This document shows, piece after piece, positions 16,401 through 25,616 of a stretch of 64,000 nucleotides of DNA. Source of the DNA: Sphingomonas corticis (GTDB taxonomy: Bacteria; Pseudomonadota; Alphaproteobacteria; Sphingomonadales; Sphingomonadaceae); the NCBI RefSeq assembly GCF_012035195.1, contig NZ_JAAVJH010000002.1, positions 412,989 to 476,988 on the forward strand, read 5' to 3'. The notes below the pieces were generated by a model that was given only the letters and a program-made list of their open reading frames with translations, was not told the DNA's origin and ran no database searches. The number at the start of each line of letters is the position of its first letter. Position 1 is the stretch's first letter. The position numbers and the translations under genes are program-made.

Positions 16401-17069
16401 ATGAAGTTAGAAAAGGTAACGAAAGAGCGCCGCTGGTACGACGACGCGTGCGGCACCGCGCTGGCGCTGGAGTTCGTCGGCGAGCGCTGGTCGCTGCTCG
16501 TCATGCGAGAACTGGTCTACGGCCCGCGGCGCTTCGGCGAGATCCGCGCCAACCTGCCCGGCATCAGCGCCAATGTGCTGACGCAGCGGCTGGAGAGCCT
16601 GGAGGCGGCGGGCATCCTCGTTCGCCGGCGGCTGCCCTCTCCCGCCAACGTGCAGGTCTACGACCTGACCGACTGGGGCCGAGACGCGGCGCCGCTGATC
16701 CGCGATCTCGGCCGCTGGGCGGCGCGCTCGCCGCGGCACGATCCGCTGCTGTTCATGTCGCCGGCGTCGATGATGATGTCGTTCGACGCGCTGATGGACC
16801 GCGAGCGTGCGCGCGGCGTCCGGCTCACGGTCGGGTGCCGCTTCCCCGGCGACGGCTTCGTCGTCGACGTGGACGACGGCCGCCTGTCCGTCCGCCGCGG
16901 GGAGGCGGCGGCGGTGGACGCCACCTTCGAGGGCGACACGATGGCGCTGCGCGTGACCGTCTACGGCAAGATGCCGTTCGGCGGGGAGGGCGGCGCGACG
17001 GTGACCGGCGACCTCGCCGCCGCGCAGCGTTTCGTCGATCTGTTCCGGTTGCCGGAGAAGATCGCCTGA
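16401..17069 (+). CDS. HxlR family transcriptional regulator
   Basis: A 222-residue regulator. The N-terminal HxlR winged helix is clear (CGTALALEFVGERWSLLVMREL, PRRFGEIRANLPGISANVL, LTQRLESLEAAGILVRRRL). The C-terminal 110 residues form an SCP2-like ligand-binding domain (VDVDDGRLSVRRGEAAAVDATFEGD), as in a common subgroup. HxlR proteins often respond to quinones, aldehydes or other reactive compounds. It is divergent from the VOC/GST operon and is its likely regulator. The leader is unusually AT-rich (ggttattaaaagcaacg) and has no clear ribosome-binding site, so the message may be leaderless. Confidence 0.88.
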   Translation: MKLEKVTKERRWYDDACGTALALEFVGERWSLLVMRELVYGPRRFGEIRANLPGISANVLTQRLESLEAAGILVRRRLPSPANVQVYDLTDWGRDAAPLIRDLGRWAARSPRHDPLLFMSPASMMMSFDALMDRERARGVRLTVGCRFPGDGFVVDVDDGRLSVRRGEAAAVDATFEGDTMALRVTVYGKMPFGGEGGATVTGDLAAAQRFVDLFRLPEKIA

Positions 17070-17136
17070 GCCGCGCGTTGGCGCCGCTTGAACAGCGCCC
17101 GACTTAATGCCTAAGGCGGGAGCGAAAGGCTTTCGC

Positions 17137-18141
17137 ATGACCGACATTCCGAACACCCTGCCCGACAGCCGGGAAACGACGATCCTCGACGCGCCCGACC
17201 GGATGGTCAGCGTGCGCGACCTGTTCGGGATCGACGTCGACATGGAATGCCCGGCCTTCAGCGAGGCGGACGAGCGCGTGCCCGATCTCGACCCCGCCTA
17301 CGTCTTCGATCCCGATACGACGCTGGCGGTGCTGGCGGGCTTCGCGCACAACCGTCGCGTGATGGTGCAGGGCTATCACGGCACCGGCAAGTCGACGCAT
17401 ATCGAGCAGGTGGCGGCGCGGCTGAAATGGCCGTGCATCCGCATCAACCTGGACGCGCATATCAGCCGCATCGACCTCGTCGGGCGCGACGCGATCGTGC
17501 TGCGCGACGGGCAGCAGGTGACGGAGTTCCGCGAGGGGCTGCTCCCCTGGGCGTTGCAGACGCCGACCGCCCTGGTGTTCGACGAGTACGACGCCGGGCG
17601 GCCCGACGTGATGTTCGTGATCCAGCGTGTGCTGGAGACGGAGGGCAAGCTGACGCTGCTCGACCAGAACCGCGTGATCCGCCCCAACCCGCACTTCCGC
17701 CTGTTCGCCACGGCGAACACCGTGGGCCTGGGCGACACCAGCGGGCTGTACCACGGCACGCAGCAGATCAACCAGGGCCAGATGGACCGCTGGAACGTGG
17801 TGGTCACGCTGAACTATCTGCCGGCCTCGACGGAGGCGAACATCGTGCTCGCCAAGTCGGGCGAATACGACAAGCCCGAGGGCAAGAAGACGGTAGAGAA
17901 CATGGTCCGCGTTGCCGACCTGACGCGCAAGGGCTTCGTCAACGGCGACATCTCCACGGTCATGAGCCCGCGTACCGTCATTACCTGGGCGCAGAACGCG
18001 CTGATCTTCAAGGACGTGGGCTTCGCCTTCCGTCTGTCGTTCCTCAACAAGTGCGACGAGGCGGAGCGCGCGCTGGTGGCGGAATATTACCAGCGCGTCT
18101 TCGGCAAGGATCTGCCGGAGAGCGTGGTGGCGAAAGCTTGA
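17137..18141 (+). CDS. cobS: Cobaltochelatase subunit CobS (AAA+ ATPase)
   Basis: A 334-residue AAA+ protein that, with CobT and the CobN catalytic subunit, inserts cobalt into hydrogenobyrinate a,c-diamide in aerobic B12 synthesis. Walker A is GYHGTGKST (about residues 80-88), Walker B is [10 protein letters not shown], and sensor residues lie in [21 protein letters not shown] start at ATG 17137 because AAAGG lies 7 bases upstream and [10 protein letters not shown] leads into the family core [13 protein letters not shown]. An ATG ten codons earlier is possible. No other cobalamin gene is in the window, and cobT follows only after a two-gene insertion. Confidence 0.94.
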   Translation: MTDIPNTLPDSRETTILDAPDRMVSVRDLFGIDVDMECPAFSEADERVPDLDPAYVFDPDTTLAVLAGFAHNRRVMVQGYHGTGKSTHIEQVAARLKWPCIRINLDAHISRIDLVGRDAIVLRDGQQVTEFREGLLPWALQTPTALVFDEYDAGRPDVMFVIQRVLETEGKLTLLDQNRVIRPNPHFRLFATANTVGLGDTSGLYHGTQQINQGQMDRWNVVVTLNYLPASTEANIVLAKSGEYDKPEGKKTVENMVRVADLTRKGFVNGDISTVMSPRTVITWAQNALIFKDVGFAFRLSFLNKCDEAERALVAEYYQRVFGKDLPESVVAKA

Positions 18142-18144
18142 GCG

Positions 18145-18438
18145 GTGACGCGGGCCGAAGCTCTGGCCAAGCTGCGGACCCATCGCGAACAGCTCTACGC
18201 GATGGGGATCGAGCACGTGGCCATTTTCGGCTCGACCGCTCGCGATGAGGCGACGCCCGCGTCCGATCTGGATCTGGCGATCACCCTTCGTGCCGACATG
18301 CGGCTGGGATGGGACTATTTCGACCTCGATGAACGGGTTGGCAAGCTGCTCGGCGTACCCGTCGACCTAGTGTCGGATCCTGGCCGCCGGCCGCGACTGC
18401 TCGCTGCGATTGAGCGGGATCGCGTCGATGTTTTCTGA
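18145..18438 (+). CDS. Minimal nucleotidyltransferase (MNT) of a HEPN/MNT module
   Basis: A 97-residue nucleotidyltransferase of the MntA/MNT family. The catalytic GSx10DxD motif is intact in FGSTARDEATPASDLDLAI, and a third acidic position is present in GVPVDLVS. In characterised systems MNT is the antitoxin and silences its HEPN partner by AMPylating a tyrosine. It starts with GTG 18145, three bases after the cobS stop, and its last 11 bases overlap the HEPN gene. The pair sits between cobS and cobT, an unexpected place. Its codon use and GC look slightly lower than the neighbours. Confidence 0.85.
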   Translation: MTRAEALAKLRTHREQLYAMGIEHVAIFGSTARDEATPASDLDLAITLRADMRLGWDYFDLDERVGKLLGVPVDLVSDPGRRPRLLAAIERDRVDVF

Positions 18439-18787
18439 GCGCACGCGAGAGCGTATGCTTGACATCGTGGAGGATACGCGTCGCATCGGTATCTTTCTGG
18501 ACGGGATGACCCTGGACGGTTTCCTCGCCAGCGAGCGCACGCTGTTTGCCGTTGAGCGATTGTTGCAGAGGATCACGGAGGCTACGATCCAGATCGATCC
18601 GGCCGATGCCGATCACTTGAGTGATATCGTGCCGTTCAGCAAGATGCGCGGATTGGGCAACAGATTGCGGCACGAGTATGGCGACCTTGATCGTGCGATC
18701 GTCTTCGACATCGCTCGCATCGAGGTGCCGGCATTGGGCACCGCGGCGGAGATCGCGCTCGAGAGCGACATGACTGATGGCGACTGA
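18428..18787 (+). CDS. HEPN domain protein (DUF86-like), partner of MNT
   Basis: A 119-residue helical protein of the HepT/DUF86 type. These are RNases of HEPN/MNT toxin-antitoxin pairs and usually carry an RX4-6H active site followed by Tyr. Here the site reads [11 protein letters not shown]: the His and the modifiable Tyr are present, but the Arg normally just before the Asn is Gly, so no exact RX4-6H spacing exists. The ATG overlaps the MNT gene by 11 bases, and its own end overlaps the cobT start by 11 bases, making a chain of coupled reading frames. It may be an inactive or altered toxin. Confidence 0.8.
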   Translation: MFSERTRERMLDIVEDTRRIGIFLDGMTLDGFLASERTLFAVERLLQRITEATIQIDPADADHLSDIVPFSKMRGLGNRLRHEYGDLDRAIVFDIARIEVPALGTAAEIALESDMTDGD

Positions 18788-20600
18788 CACCCCCCTCGAC
18801 CGCTTCAAGGCCGTTCTCGGCGGCGCCGCCCGTGCACTCGCTGACGAGCCGGAGGTGGAGCTCGCCTTCACCGCGGACGCGCCGACGCAGTCGGGCAAGC
18901 ACCTGAAGGTGCCGATGCCCGCGCGCGCACTGCCGGCGGAACAGGTGGCGGAGGCGCGCGGGTTCGCCGACCAGTTCGCGCTGCGGCTGCGCCTCCACGA
19001 CGCCGCGCTGCACGCGCGCGCCGCGCCGGCGGACGCGACGGCGCGCGCCGTCTTCGACGCGGTGGAATTCGCGCGGGTGGAGGCGCTGGGCAGCCGCGGC
19101 TACGCCGGGATCGGCGAGAACCTCGCCAGCGCGCTCGACGTGCGGCTGCGCTCCGACCCGATCACGCGCGCCCGCACGCGCGACGAGGTGCCGCTGTCCA
19201 CCGCCCTGTCGCTGCTGGTGCGCGAGGCGCTGACCGGCGTCGCGCCTCCGACGGCGGCGGAGGGCGGGCTGGCGATGGTGCGCGAGTGGATCGCCGGTCG
19301 TACCGACCTCGCCGCGCTGGAATTGGCGATCGACGACCAGCGCGCGTTCCAGTCGCTGACGCGCAAGCTGCTGGAGGACCTCCAGCTGGTCGAGGGCGAG
19401 CAGCTGCCCGACGATGGCGAGGACAGCGAGGGCGAGGAGCAGGGCGAGGAAGGCGGCGACGAGGGCGAGAACGAGGAAGGCGAGAGCGAGGGCGGGGAGG
19501 GCGAGGCGCAAGTCGAGGCGCGTGGGCAGGAGCGCGACGCCGAGGAGCAGGACGGCGAGGGACAGGAGGTCGAGAGCGACGACTTCGACGATGTCGACGG
19601 CGAACCGGGCGACGACGGCGAGGAGGGGATGCAGCCGGTGCGTCCCAATCGCCCGCCCACGGACCTGAACGCGCAGTTCGACTATCGCATCTGGTCGACG
19701 CAGTTCGACGAGATCGTCGCCGCGACCGACCTGTGCGATGCCGACGAGCTGGTGCGGCTGCGCGGCTATCTCGACCAGCAGCTGGTCCACCTGCAATCCG
19801 CGGTGTCGAAGCTCGCCAACCGGCTCCAGCGGCGATTGATGGCGCAGCAGAACCGGTCGTGGGACTTCGATCAGGAGGAAGGGCTGCTGGACGCCGCCCG
19901 GCTGGCGCGCGTCGTCGTCTCGCCGGGCCAGTCGCTGAGCTACAAGGTGGAGCGCGACACCGAGTTCCGCGACACGATCGTCACGCTGCTGATCGACAAT
20001 TCCGGCTCCATGCGCGGTCGCCCGATCTCGATCGCGGCGATCAGCGCTGACATCCTGGCGCGCACGCTGGAGCGGTGCGGCGTGAAGACGGAGATCCTGG
20101 GCTTCACCACGCGCGCGTGGAAGGGCGGGCAGAGCCGCGAGGCGTGGCTCGCGGCGGGCCGCCCGCCGCAGCCCGGACGCCTCAACGACGTGCGCCACAT
20201 CGTCTACAAGAAGGCCGACGAACCGTGGCGGCGCGCGCGCGCGAACCTGGGCCTGATGATGCGCGAGGGCCTGCTGAAGGAGAATATCGACGGCGAGGCG
20301 CTGTTGTGGGCGCACGCGCGGATGATGGCGCGGCCGGAGGAGCGGCGCATCCTGATGGTCATCTCCGACGGCGCGCCGGTGGACGATTCGACACTCAGCG
20401 TGAACTCGGGCTCGTATCTCGAGCGTCACCTGCGGCAGGTGATCGACTGGATCGAGAAGCGCTCCACCGTCGAACTGGTGGCGATCGGCATCGGCCACGA
20501 CGTGACCCGCTACTATGCGCGCGCGGTGACGATCATGGATGCCGAGCAGCTGGGCGGCACGATGATCGAGCAGCTGGCGGCGCTGTTCGACGCCGAGTGA
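18777..20600 (+). CDS. cobT: Cobaltochelatase subunit CobT
   Basis: A 607-residue partner of CobS in the aerobic cobaltochelatase. The N-terminal helical part (residues 1 to about 205) is followed by a very acidic linker (about 209-285, mostly Glu, Asp and Gly). The C-terminal von Willebrand A domain has the MIDAS motif [13 protein letters not shown] at about residues 400-412 and a later [12 protein letters not shown]. The MIDAS site is thought to dock the CobN subunit. It begins inside the HEPN gene, so translation is probably coupled. Length agrees with Brucella and Pseudomonas CobT. Confidence 0.95.
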   Translation: MATDTPLDRFKAVLGGAARALADEPEVELAFTADAPTQSGKHLKVPMPARALPAEQVAEARGFADQFALRLRLHDAALHARAAPADATARAVFDAVEFARVEALGSRGYAGIGENLASALDVRLRSDPITRARTRDEVPLSTALSLLVREALTGVAPPTAAEGGLAMVREWIAGRTDLAALELAIDDQRAFQSLTRKLLEDLQLVEGEQLPDDGEDSEGEEQGEEGGDEGENEEGESEGGEGEAQVEARGQERDAEEQDGEGQEVESDDFDDVDGEPGDDGEEGMQPVRPNRPPTDLNAQFDYRIWSTQFDEIVAATDLCDADELVRLRGYLDQQLVHLQSAVSKLANRLQRRLMAQQNRSWDFDQEEGLLDAARLARVVVSPGQSLSYKVERDTEFRDTIVTLLIDNSGSMRGRPISIAAISADILARTLERCGVKTEILGFTTRAWKGGQSREAWLAAGRPPQPGRLNDVRHIVYKKADEPWRRARANLGLMMREGLLKENIDGEALLWAHARMMARPEERRILMVISDGAPVDDSTLSVNSGSYLERHLRQVIDWIEKRSTVELVAIGIGHDVTRYYARAVTIMDAEQLGGTMIEQLAALFDAE

Positions 20601-20869
20601 CCGGGCTAGACCCGCCGCCGGGCGGCTTCGTCGGTCCGGTGAAGCGTTCCATCACCATCGCCGGGCACCCGACGTCGATCAGCCTGGAACCGCTGTTCTG
20701 GACCAGGCTGGAGGAAGCGGCGCGCGCGCGCAGCCTTCCCCTGTCCGCGCTGGTCGCGGCCGTCGACGCGCTGCGCATCGTCGCCGACGATCCGCCCAAT
20801 CTCGCGAGCGCGCTGCGCACATGGTTGCTGGCACAGTCGCGCGACAATGATGCAAGTCGCTCGCAATAG
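20597..20869 (+). CDS. Ribbon-helix-helix domain protein
   Basis: A 90-residue protein of the RHH_4 type: [20 protein letters not shown] forms the DNA-binding strand and first helix, and [12 protein letters not shown] and [13 protein letters not shown] follow. Such small proteins are frequent in alphaproteobacteria and are presumed regulators. GTG 20597 overlaps the cobT stop (GTGA). A second GTG at 20639 would give a 76-residue form closer to family length. Its 3' end runs into the tandem motifs in front of the siderophore receptor. Confidence 0.75.
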   Translation: MTGLDPPPGGFVGPVKRSITIAGHPTSISLEPLFWTRLEEAARARSLPLSALVAAVDALRIVADDPPNLASALRTWLLAQSRDNDASRSQ

Positions 20870-20898
20870 CATTGACACTGCGAGTGGGTCGCAATAGC
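20852..20898 (+). promoter_or_regulatory. Tandem dyad motifs before the siderophore receptor, probable iron-responsive operators
   Basis: Two related 19-base motifs occur 28 bases apart: 20852-20870 (gcaagtcgctcgcaatagc) and 20880-20898 (gcgagtgggtcgcaatagc). They match at 16 of 19 positions and each has a GC(G/A)A...TCGC dyad. Similar GCGA-N-TCGCAATA motifs sit in front of TonB-dependent receptor genes and are usually read as Fur-type boxes. The identity of the regulator is inferred. Confidence 0.45.
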
Positions 20899-20929
20899 GG
20901 AGCCCCAAGGGAAAAGGGGATTCGCTGTC

Positions 20930-23398
20930 ATGTCGTCCACCACGTCCAGCTTCCTGGCGCTATCCTGCGTCGGGTTCATCGCCTCCGTGCCCGCCCATGC
21001 GGCGGCGGCCGCCGACGCGGCCACGGCGGCTCGCGCCGGCGCGCCGCAGGATCGCGTGGCGGAGCGCGACGACGTGATCGTCAACGGCAAGCGCGAGCAG
21101 CCGACCGCCGAGCTGGAGAGCCCCAAGGCCACCGCGCCGCTGCTCGACACGCCGCAGACCGTCACCGTCATCAGCGACCAGACGCTGCGCAAGCAGAACC
21201 TGCAGACGCTGCGCGACGCATTGCAGACGATCCCCGGCATCACCTTCGGCGCGGGCGAGGGCGGCGGCGGCTACGGCGATTCGATCAACCTGCGCGGCTA
21301 TTCGGCGAACAACGACATCACCGTCGACGGCATCCGCGACTCCGCGCAATACAGCCGCACCGATCCGTTCAATCTTCAGCAGATCGAAGTCTACAACGGC
21401 GCCAACTCGGTCTTCAACGGATCGGGCAGCGTCGGCGGCACGATCAACCTGGTCAGCAAGGTGCCCACGCCGGAGACGCTGACGATCGCGCAGGGCGCGG
21501 TCGGCACCGATCGATACTATCGCGGCGCGATCGATTCGAACGTGCGCGTGTCCGACCTGGTCGCGGTGCGCCTGAACGGCGCCTATCACCACAACGACGT
21601 GCCCGGCCGCGACGTGGAGAAGTTCGAGCGTTGGGGCATCGCGCCCGCGGTGACGATCGGCATGGCGGGGCCGACCAGCCTGACCATCGCCTATGTCCAT
21701 CAGGAGGACCGCAACACGCCCGCCTATGGCGTGCCCTTCTACGTCAACGCGCTCTACGACGGCGAGCTGCCGGGCGTCGACCGCAGCGACTATTTTGGCA
21801 TCCGCAACCTCGACCGCCAGGATACCACGGTCGACCGCCTGACCGCCACCTTCCGGCACGAGGTGAACGAGCAGCTGTCGGTCCGCAATCTCACGCGGTG
21901 GCAGCGCGTCGGGCAGAATACCGTCACCAGCGCGCCGCAGGGCACCTACTGCCTGGCTGCAACCGGGCGCACCCCAACGGGGGGCGCCTGTGAGGCGGTG
22001 TTCAGCAACGTCGTCGACCTTGGCGGCGTCTATCGCCCCGGCACCAATTCGGTGACGATCCCGGTCGCGCGCGGCTTCTTCCAGCCCAACGGCCCGCGCG
22101 GGCTGGTGCGCGAGCAGGAGAACCAGCTGCTGGCCAATCAGACCGACCTCCGGCTGGAGACGGGCGAGCGCGGGGGGACACGCAACGTCGCCAACGTCGG
22201 CGTGCAGGTGCAGGTGGAGGATTACGCCATCACCACCGCCTCGCTGCTGCGCAACGCCGCCGGCCAGGCGCTGATCGCACCGCCGATCGAGATCGCCAAT
22301 CCGAACACCATGTGGACCGGGCCGGTGAACCGCACCGTGACTGCGCAATCCACGTCGGAGACGCGCAACATCGCCGTCTATGCCTTCGACACGCTGGAAC
22401 TCGGCCGCTTCTTCGAGCTGAACGGCGGCGTCCGCTGGGAATTTCAGGAGGCGCGTTTCCGCGCGCTGCCGTTGCAGATCGTGCCGCCGGGCAGCACGCA
22501 GCTGACCGCCGCGGCGCAGGCGCCGCAGGTCAGCCGCGAGAAACTGTTCTCCTATCGCGTCGGCGCGGTGTTCCATCCGGTGCAGGACGTCAGCATCTAC
22601 GCCGGCTACGGCAATGCGAAGACGCCCTCCTCGGCCACGGTGCGGCTGGGCTGCGGCGCGGCGAGCAGCGCAGTGGTCGGCGGGCAGAACGTCAGCTTCG
22701 ATCCGTGCCAGGTGGCCCCGGAAACCGCGCGCAATTACGAGGCGGGGATCAAGGCGGGGCTGTTCGGCCGCCGGCTGGAAGTGACCGCCGCGGTGTTCCG
22801 CAACGAGCGCACCAATTTCCGCGTCAATTCGAACGATCCTGCGCTGCCGACCGCGACGCAGGTGCTGGACGGGCGCAGCCGAGTGGACGGCATCGCGTTG
22901 GGCCTGTCCGGCAACGTCACACCGGCCTGGACGATCTTTGCCAATTACACCTACCTCGACGGCACGGTGCTCCAGTCGGTGTCCGATCGCTGCCTCGCCG
23001 CGCCGGGCAACGGAACGGCGACCAACAATCCCTGCGGCAATTCGGTCGCCGTTCCCGATCCCCAGCGCGGCACCGCACTGCTGCAGACGCCGGAGCATTC
23101 GGGCAGCCTGTTCACCACGTACAAGCTGCCGTTCGGGCTCGAGGTGGGCTACGGCCTTACCTACCAGAACGACTTCGCCCTCAACGCCGCCACGCTGACG
23201 GCAGGGCAGGAGCGTGCCGGCGAGTTCCTGATCCACCGTGCCTATCTGGCATACAGTTTCCCGAACGGCCTGACCGCGCAGGTGAATGTGCAGAACTTCA
23301 CCGACGAGAGGTATTTCACGGGCATCCGCAACGCGACCGGCTGGGCGACGCCGGGCGATCGCCGCCAGGCGGTGTTGAGCCTGTTCTACAACTTCTGA
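20930..23398 (+). CDS. TonB-dependent siderophore receptor
   Basis: An 822-residue outer-membrane receptor. A signal peptide (residues 1 to about 25, cleaved after VPAHA) is followed by a TonB-box-like stretch ([10 protein letters not shown]). The plug domain follows ([58 protein letters not shown]), then a 22-strand barrel ending in Phe (VLSLFYNF). The siderophore subfamily is indicated by the [16 protein letters not shown] block. Four cysteines in the barrel (near [18 protein letters not shown] and DPCQV) could form loop disulfides. An Fe(II) dioxygenase gene follows, the classical PiuA-PiuC arrangement. Confidence 0.92.
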   Translation: MSSTTSSFLALSCVGFIASVPAHAAAAADAATAARAGAPQDRVAERDDVIVNGKREQPTAELESPKATAPLLDTPQTVTVISDQTLRKQNLQTLRDALQTIPGITFGAGEGGGGYGDSINLRGYSANNDITVDGIRDSAQYSRTDPFNLQQIEVYNGANSVFNGSGSVGGTINLVSKVPTPETLTIAQGAVGTDRYYRGAIDSNVRVSDLVAVRLNGAYHHNDVPGRDVEKFERWGIAPAVTIGMAGPTSLTIAYVHQEDRNTPAYGVPFYVNALYDGELPGVDRSDYFGIRNLDRQDTTVDRLTATFRHEVNEQLSVRNLTRWQRVGQNTVTSAPQGTYCLAATGRTPTGGACEAVFSNVVDLGGVYRPGTNSVTIPVARGFFQPNGPRGLVREQENQLLANQTDLRLETGERGGTRNVANVGVQVQVEDYAITTASLLRNAAGQALIAPPIEIANPNTMWTGPVNRTVTAQSTSETRNIAVYAFDTLELGRFFELNGGVRWEFQEARFRALPLQIVPPGSTQLTAAAQAPQVSREKLFSYRVGAVFHPVQDVSIYAGYGNAKTPSSATVRLGCGAASSAVVGGQNVSFDPCQVAPETARNYEAGIKAGLFGRRLEVTAAVFRNERTNFRVNSNDPALPTATQVLDGRSRVDGIALGLSGNVTPAWTIFANYTYLDGTVLQSVSDRCLAAPGNGTATNNPCGNSVAVPDPQRGTALLQTPEHSGSLFTTYKLPFGLEVGYGLTYQNDFALNAATLTAGQERAGEFLIHRAYLAYSFPNGLTAQVNVQNFTDERYFTGIRNATGWATPGDRRQAVLSLFYNF

Positions 23399-23409
23399 CC
23401 GCGCTACTT

Positions 23410-23433
23410 CTCCCCGCCCGTCCCGGCGGGGAG
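23410..23433 (+). terminator. Hairpin between the receptor and PiuC-like genes
   Basis: CTCCCCGCC (23410-23418) pairs perfectly with GGCGGGGAG (23425-23433) around a 6-base loop, 12 bases after the receptor stop. No T-tract follows, so it may act as an mRNA-stabilising or attenuating structure. Its 3' arm also supplies part of the purine-rich region ahead of the next gene. Confidence 0.45.
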
Positions 23434-23454
23434 GAGACGGATGAAGGCCATGCC

Positions 23455-24138
23455 ATGCTGATCGCCATTCCCGACGTGCTGGACGCCGCGGCGGTGGCGC
23501 GCGTGCGGGGCGTCATCGATCCGGCGGCGTGGGTCGACGGCAACGTCACCTCCGGCGCGCAATCCGCGCTCGCCAAGCGCAACGAGCAATTGCCCGAGGA
23601 CGGCGAGGCGGCGCGGGCAGCGGGGGCGCTGGTGCTCGACGCGCTGGGCCGCACGCCCCTGTTCGTCGCGGCGGCCCTGCCGCTGAAGGTCTTTCCGCCG
23701 CTGTTCAACCGCTACGCGGGCGGGCAGGCGTTCGGGATGCACGTCGACAATGCCGTGCGGATCCGGCGCGGTACCGACTTCCGCATCCGCAGCGACCTGT
23801 CGGCGACGCTCTTCCTCGCCGCGCCCGAAGATTACGATGGCGGCGAGCTGGTGATCGAGGATCAGTTCGGCGAGCATCGGGTGAAGCTGCCGGCCGGCCA
23901 CCTGGTGCTCTATCCCGCCTCCAGCCTGCACCGCGTCGAACCGGTGACGCGCGGCGCGCGGGTGGCGAGCTTCTTCTGGATCCAGTCGATGGTGCGAGAC
24001 GACGGCGCCCGCCGCCTGCTGTTCGACCTCGATCGCGGGGTCCAGGCGGTGGCCGCCGACCGCGGGCAGGGCGATGCCGCGGTGATCCAGCTGACCGGCG
24101 TGTACCACAACCTGCTGCGGCGCTGGGCCGACACCTGA
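23455..24138 (+). CDS. Fe(II)/2-oxoglutarate-type dioxygenase, PiuC/YbiX family
   Basis: A 227-residue PKHD-type hydroxylase. The double-stranded beta-helix metal ligands are His and Asp in GMHVDNAV and the distal His in [12 protein letters not shown], with the following Arg as 2OG contact. N-terminal [10 protein letters not shown] and KRNEQLPED are PiuC signatures. Genes of this family commonly follow siderophore receptors and are iron-regulated, but their substrate is unsettled. The ATG at 23455 has only a weak ribosome-binding site (GAAGG). A role in siderophore uptake or processing is inferred from context. Confidence 0.88.
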   Translation: MLIAIPDVLDAAAVARVRGVIDPAAWVDGNVTSGAQSALAKRNEQLPEDGEAARAAGALVLDALGRTPLFVAAALPLKVFPPLFNRYAGGQAFGMHVDNAVRIRRGTDFRIRSDLSATLFLAAPEDYDGGELVIEDQFGEHRVKLPAGHLVLYPASSLHRVEPVTRGARVASFFWIQSMVRDDGARRLLFDLDRGVQAVAADRGQGDAAVIQLTGVYHNLLRRWADT

Positions 24139-24178
24139 CGCTCCGCGCGCAGCCGCGACCGACGCGATCCGCCGACGA

Positions 24179-24424
24179 TCAGCCCACCGCCACCGGCGCG
24201 GAGGCGAGCCACCCGTCCTGCAGGACGACCGCGATCATGTGCGCGCGATTGCGCGTGCGTGTCTTCAGGCGCACGTTCTCGATGTGCCGCTCGACGGTAC
24301 AGGGTGCGATGCTGAGTTCGAGGGCGACCTCCTTGGCCGATCGCCCGTTGGCGACCAGGCGGAGAACCTCGGATTCTCTCGATGTCAGGTGAGAGATGGC
24401 AACCGTCGTAGCGTAGGACATCAT
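24179..24424 (-). CDS. Small LuxR-type HTH protein without sensor domain
   Basis: An 81-residue protein consisting almost only of a GerE/LuxR helix-turn-helix (LTSRESEVLRLVANGRSAKEVALELSIAPCTVERHIENVR, residues about 13-52 when started at 24424). GGGGG lies just upstream of ATG 24424; an upstream in-frame ATG at 24460 would add 12 residues but lacks a ribosome-binding site. Stand-alone HTH proteins of this kind are common in sphingomonads. It converges on the PiuC-like gene and is followed upstream by an AT-rich gap. Target genes are unknown. Confidence 0.7.
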   Translation of the reverse strand: MMSYATTVAISHLTSRESEVLRLVANGRSAKEVALELSIAPCTVERHIENVRLKTRTRNRAHMIAVVLQDGWLASAPVAVG

Positions 24425-24923
24425 GTACCCCCGTTCGCGTGACGCCGCATCTTTCCCCATGCGGCGTATGATTGCCTGCCGGCGCCTTCTCGGCGTCCGA
24501 GGCGGCAGCGGATGTGCGACCCTCTACGACGACGGCCGGATCGCGAATGCCCATTCGGACTGACCATCGATATGTAAGAGAATTACCCGTGGATCAAAAA
24601 ATTGTCCAGCAACACCGCAAGGTTAAACAGGGAACCTTTCCAACCTGTGTTATTTTCGCGCCGAAATTTACACGTTTGTTAGGATGATGCAGCGGCCGTG
24701 TCGAAGGCTCGTGAAGTGCAAATGCCAGGATTGTCGTTTCTATACAATATGCACGGAGGGCGGACGAGACCGGTCGGGGCGTATCCGACCCTAAATGGGA
24801 TGTGTCGATTGTAAATACTCGCGAATCGATCGCGTGAGGTAGCAACACTTGTTATTTACATGGGTGCCGTCTTCGATCGGCGTATCCGCCGCGCAATTCG
24901 AGCATTGCTGCACCGGATGTTCT
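24425..24923. other. AT-rich gene-free gap before the biosynthetic operon
   Basis: I see no supported gene in these 499 bases. From about 24545 to 24860 the composition drops well below the surrounding DNA, with runs such as GGATCAAAAAATTG and TTATTTTCGCGCCGAAATTT. A short dyad AAGGTT/AACCTT lies near 24619-24638. The stretch marks the left border of the accessory region and may hold the promoter of the LuxR-type gene and the 3' untranslated end of the PPTase operon. Confidence 0.5.
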
Positions 24924-25589
24924 TCACTCGCGGACCAGCGCCCATGCCAGCAGCGTGTCCGCCGCCGGCAACGCGACGCTCGCCACCTCCACGGTCCGCG
25001 GCACGCCCACGTCTTGGATCGTCACGCGGCGGCGGTCGTGATCGATCGCGCAGGTGAAGCTGGCCGCGGGAAGCGACAATCCGGTGCCGATCGCCTTCAG
25101 GCACGCTTCCTTCCGCGTCCAGCCACGAAGAAACGCGCGGCTCCGGTCCGCCGGCGAAACGCGGTCGAGCGCAGCCGTCTCGGACGCGCTGAAGTGCAGC
25201 CGGGCGAGCTCGTCGGCGTCCGCGATGGGGCGGCACGCTTCCATGTCGACGCCGATGGCGCCGGCCGTGGACAGACCGACGACGGCGCGGTCGACGGCGT
25301 AACTCAGGCTGAAGTGGATCTCGCGATACCCGCTCACGCGCGGCTTTCCCCGCGCATCGGCGATGAAGTCCAGGCGCGAGGGCGAGGCGGCGACTGCGTC
25401 GGCGATCAACCGTCGCAGCGCCGCGTGCGCCGCCATGTAGCGCCGCCGGTCGGCTTCCGCACGGAAGCGGGCCGCTCTCGCCAGCTCGGCGGATGACAGG
25501 GTGGCGACAGCCCCGGCGGGGGCAATGTCCGCCAGGTCGACGATCCACAGCGCGACCGGCGCGTCGGTGTCGCAGCGGGCGATCGTCAT
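24924..25589 (-). CDS. 4'-phosphopantetheinyl transferase, Sfp type
   Basis: A 221-residue two-lobed transferase that activates carrier domains of secondary-metabolite synthases. Motifs: KPRVSGYREIHFSLSYAVD, the Mg-binding AIGVDMEACRPI, and FLRGWTRKEACLKAIGTG with the conserved W-x-x-KE-A-K box. It is the last gene of the minus-strand NRPS/PKS/glycosyltransferase run, 27 bases after the glycosyltransferase. The housekeeping AcpS at 1859-2281 is separate. Its likely substrates are the carrier domains at the C-terminus of the NRPS and before the thioesterase of the PKS. Confidence 0.92.
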   Translation of the reverse strand: MTIARCDTDAPVALWIVDLADIAPAGAVATLSSAELARAARFRAEADRRRYMAAHAALRRLIADAVAASPSRLDFIADARGKPRVSGYREIHFSLSYAVDRAVVGLSTAGAIGVDMEACRPIADADELARLHFSASETAALDRVSPADRSRAFLRGWTRKEACLKAIGTGLSLPAASFTCAIDHDRRRVTIQDVGVPRTVEVASVALPAADTLLAWALVRE

Positions 25590-25616
25590 GTCGGATGGGG
25601 CCGGTGGCGGGGGCGG

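Noticed and set aside
24472..24687. A 71-codon frame in the AT-rich gap
   Set aside because: No family, poor start and composition like random sequence.
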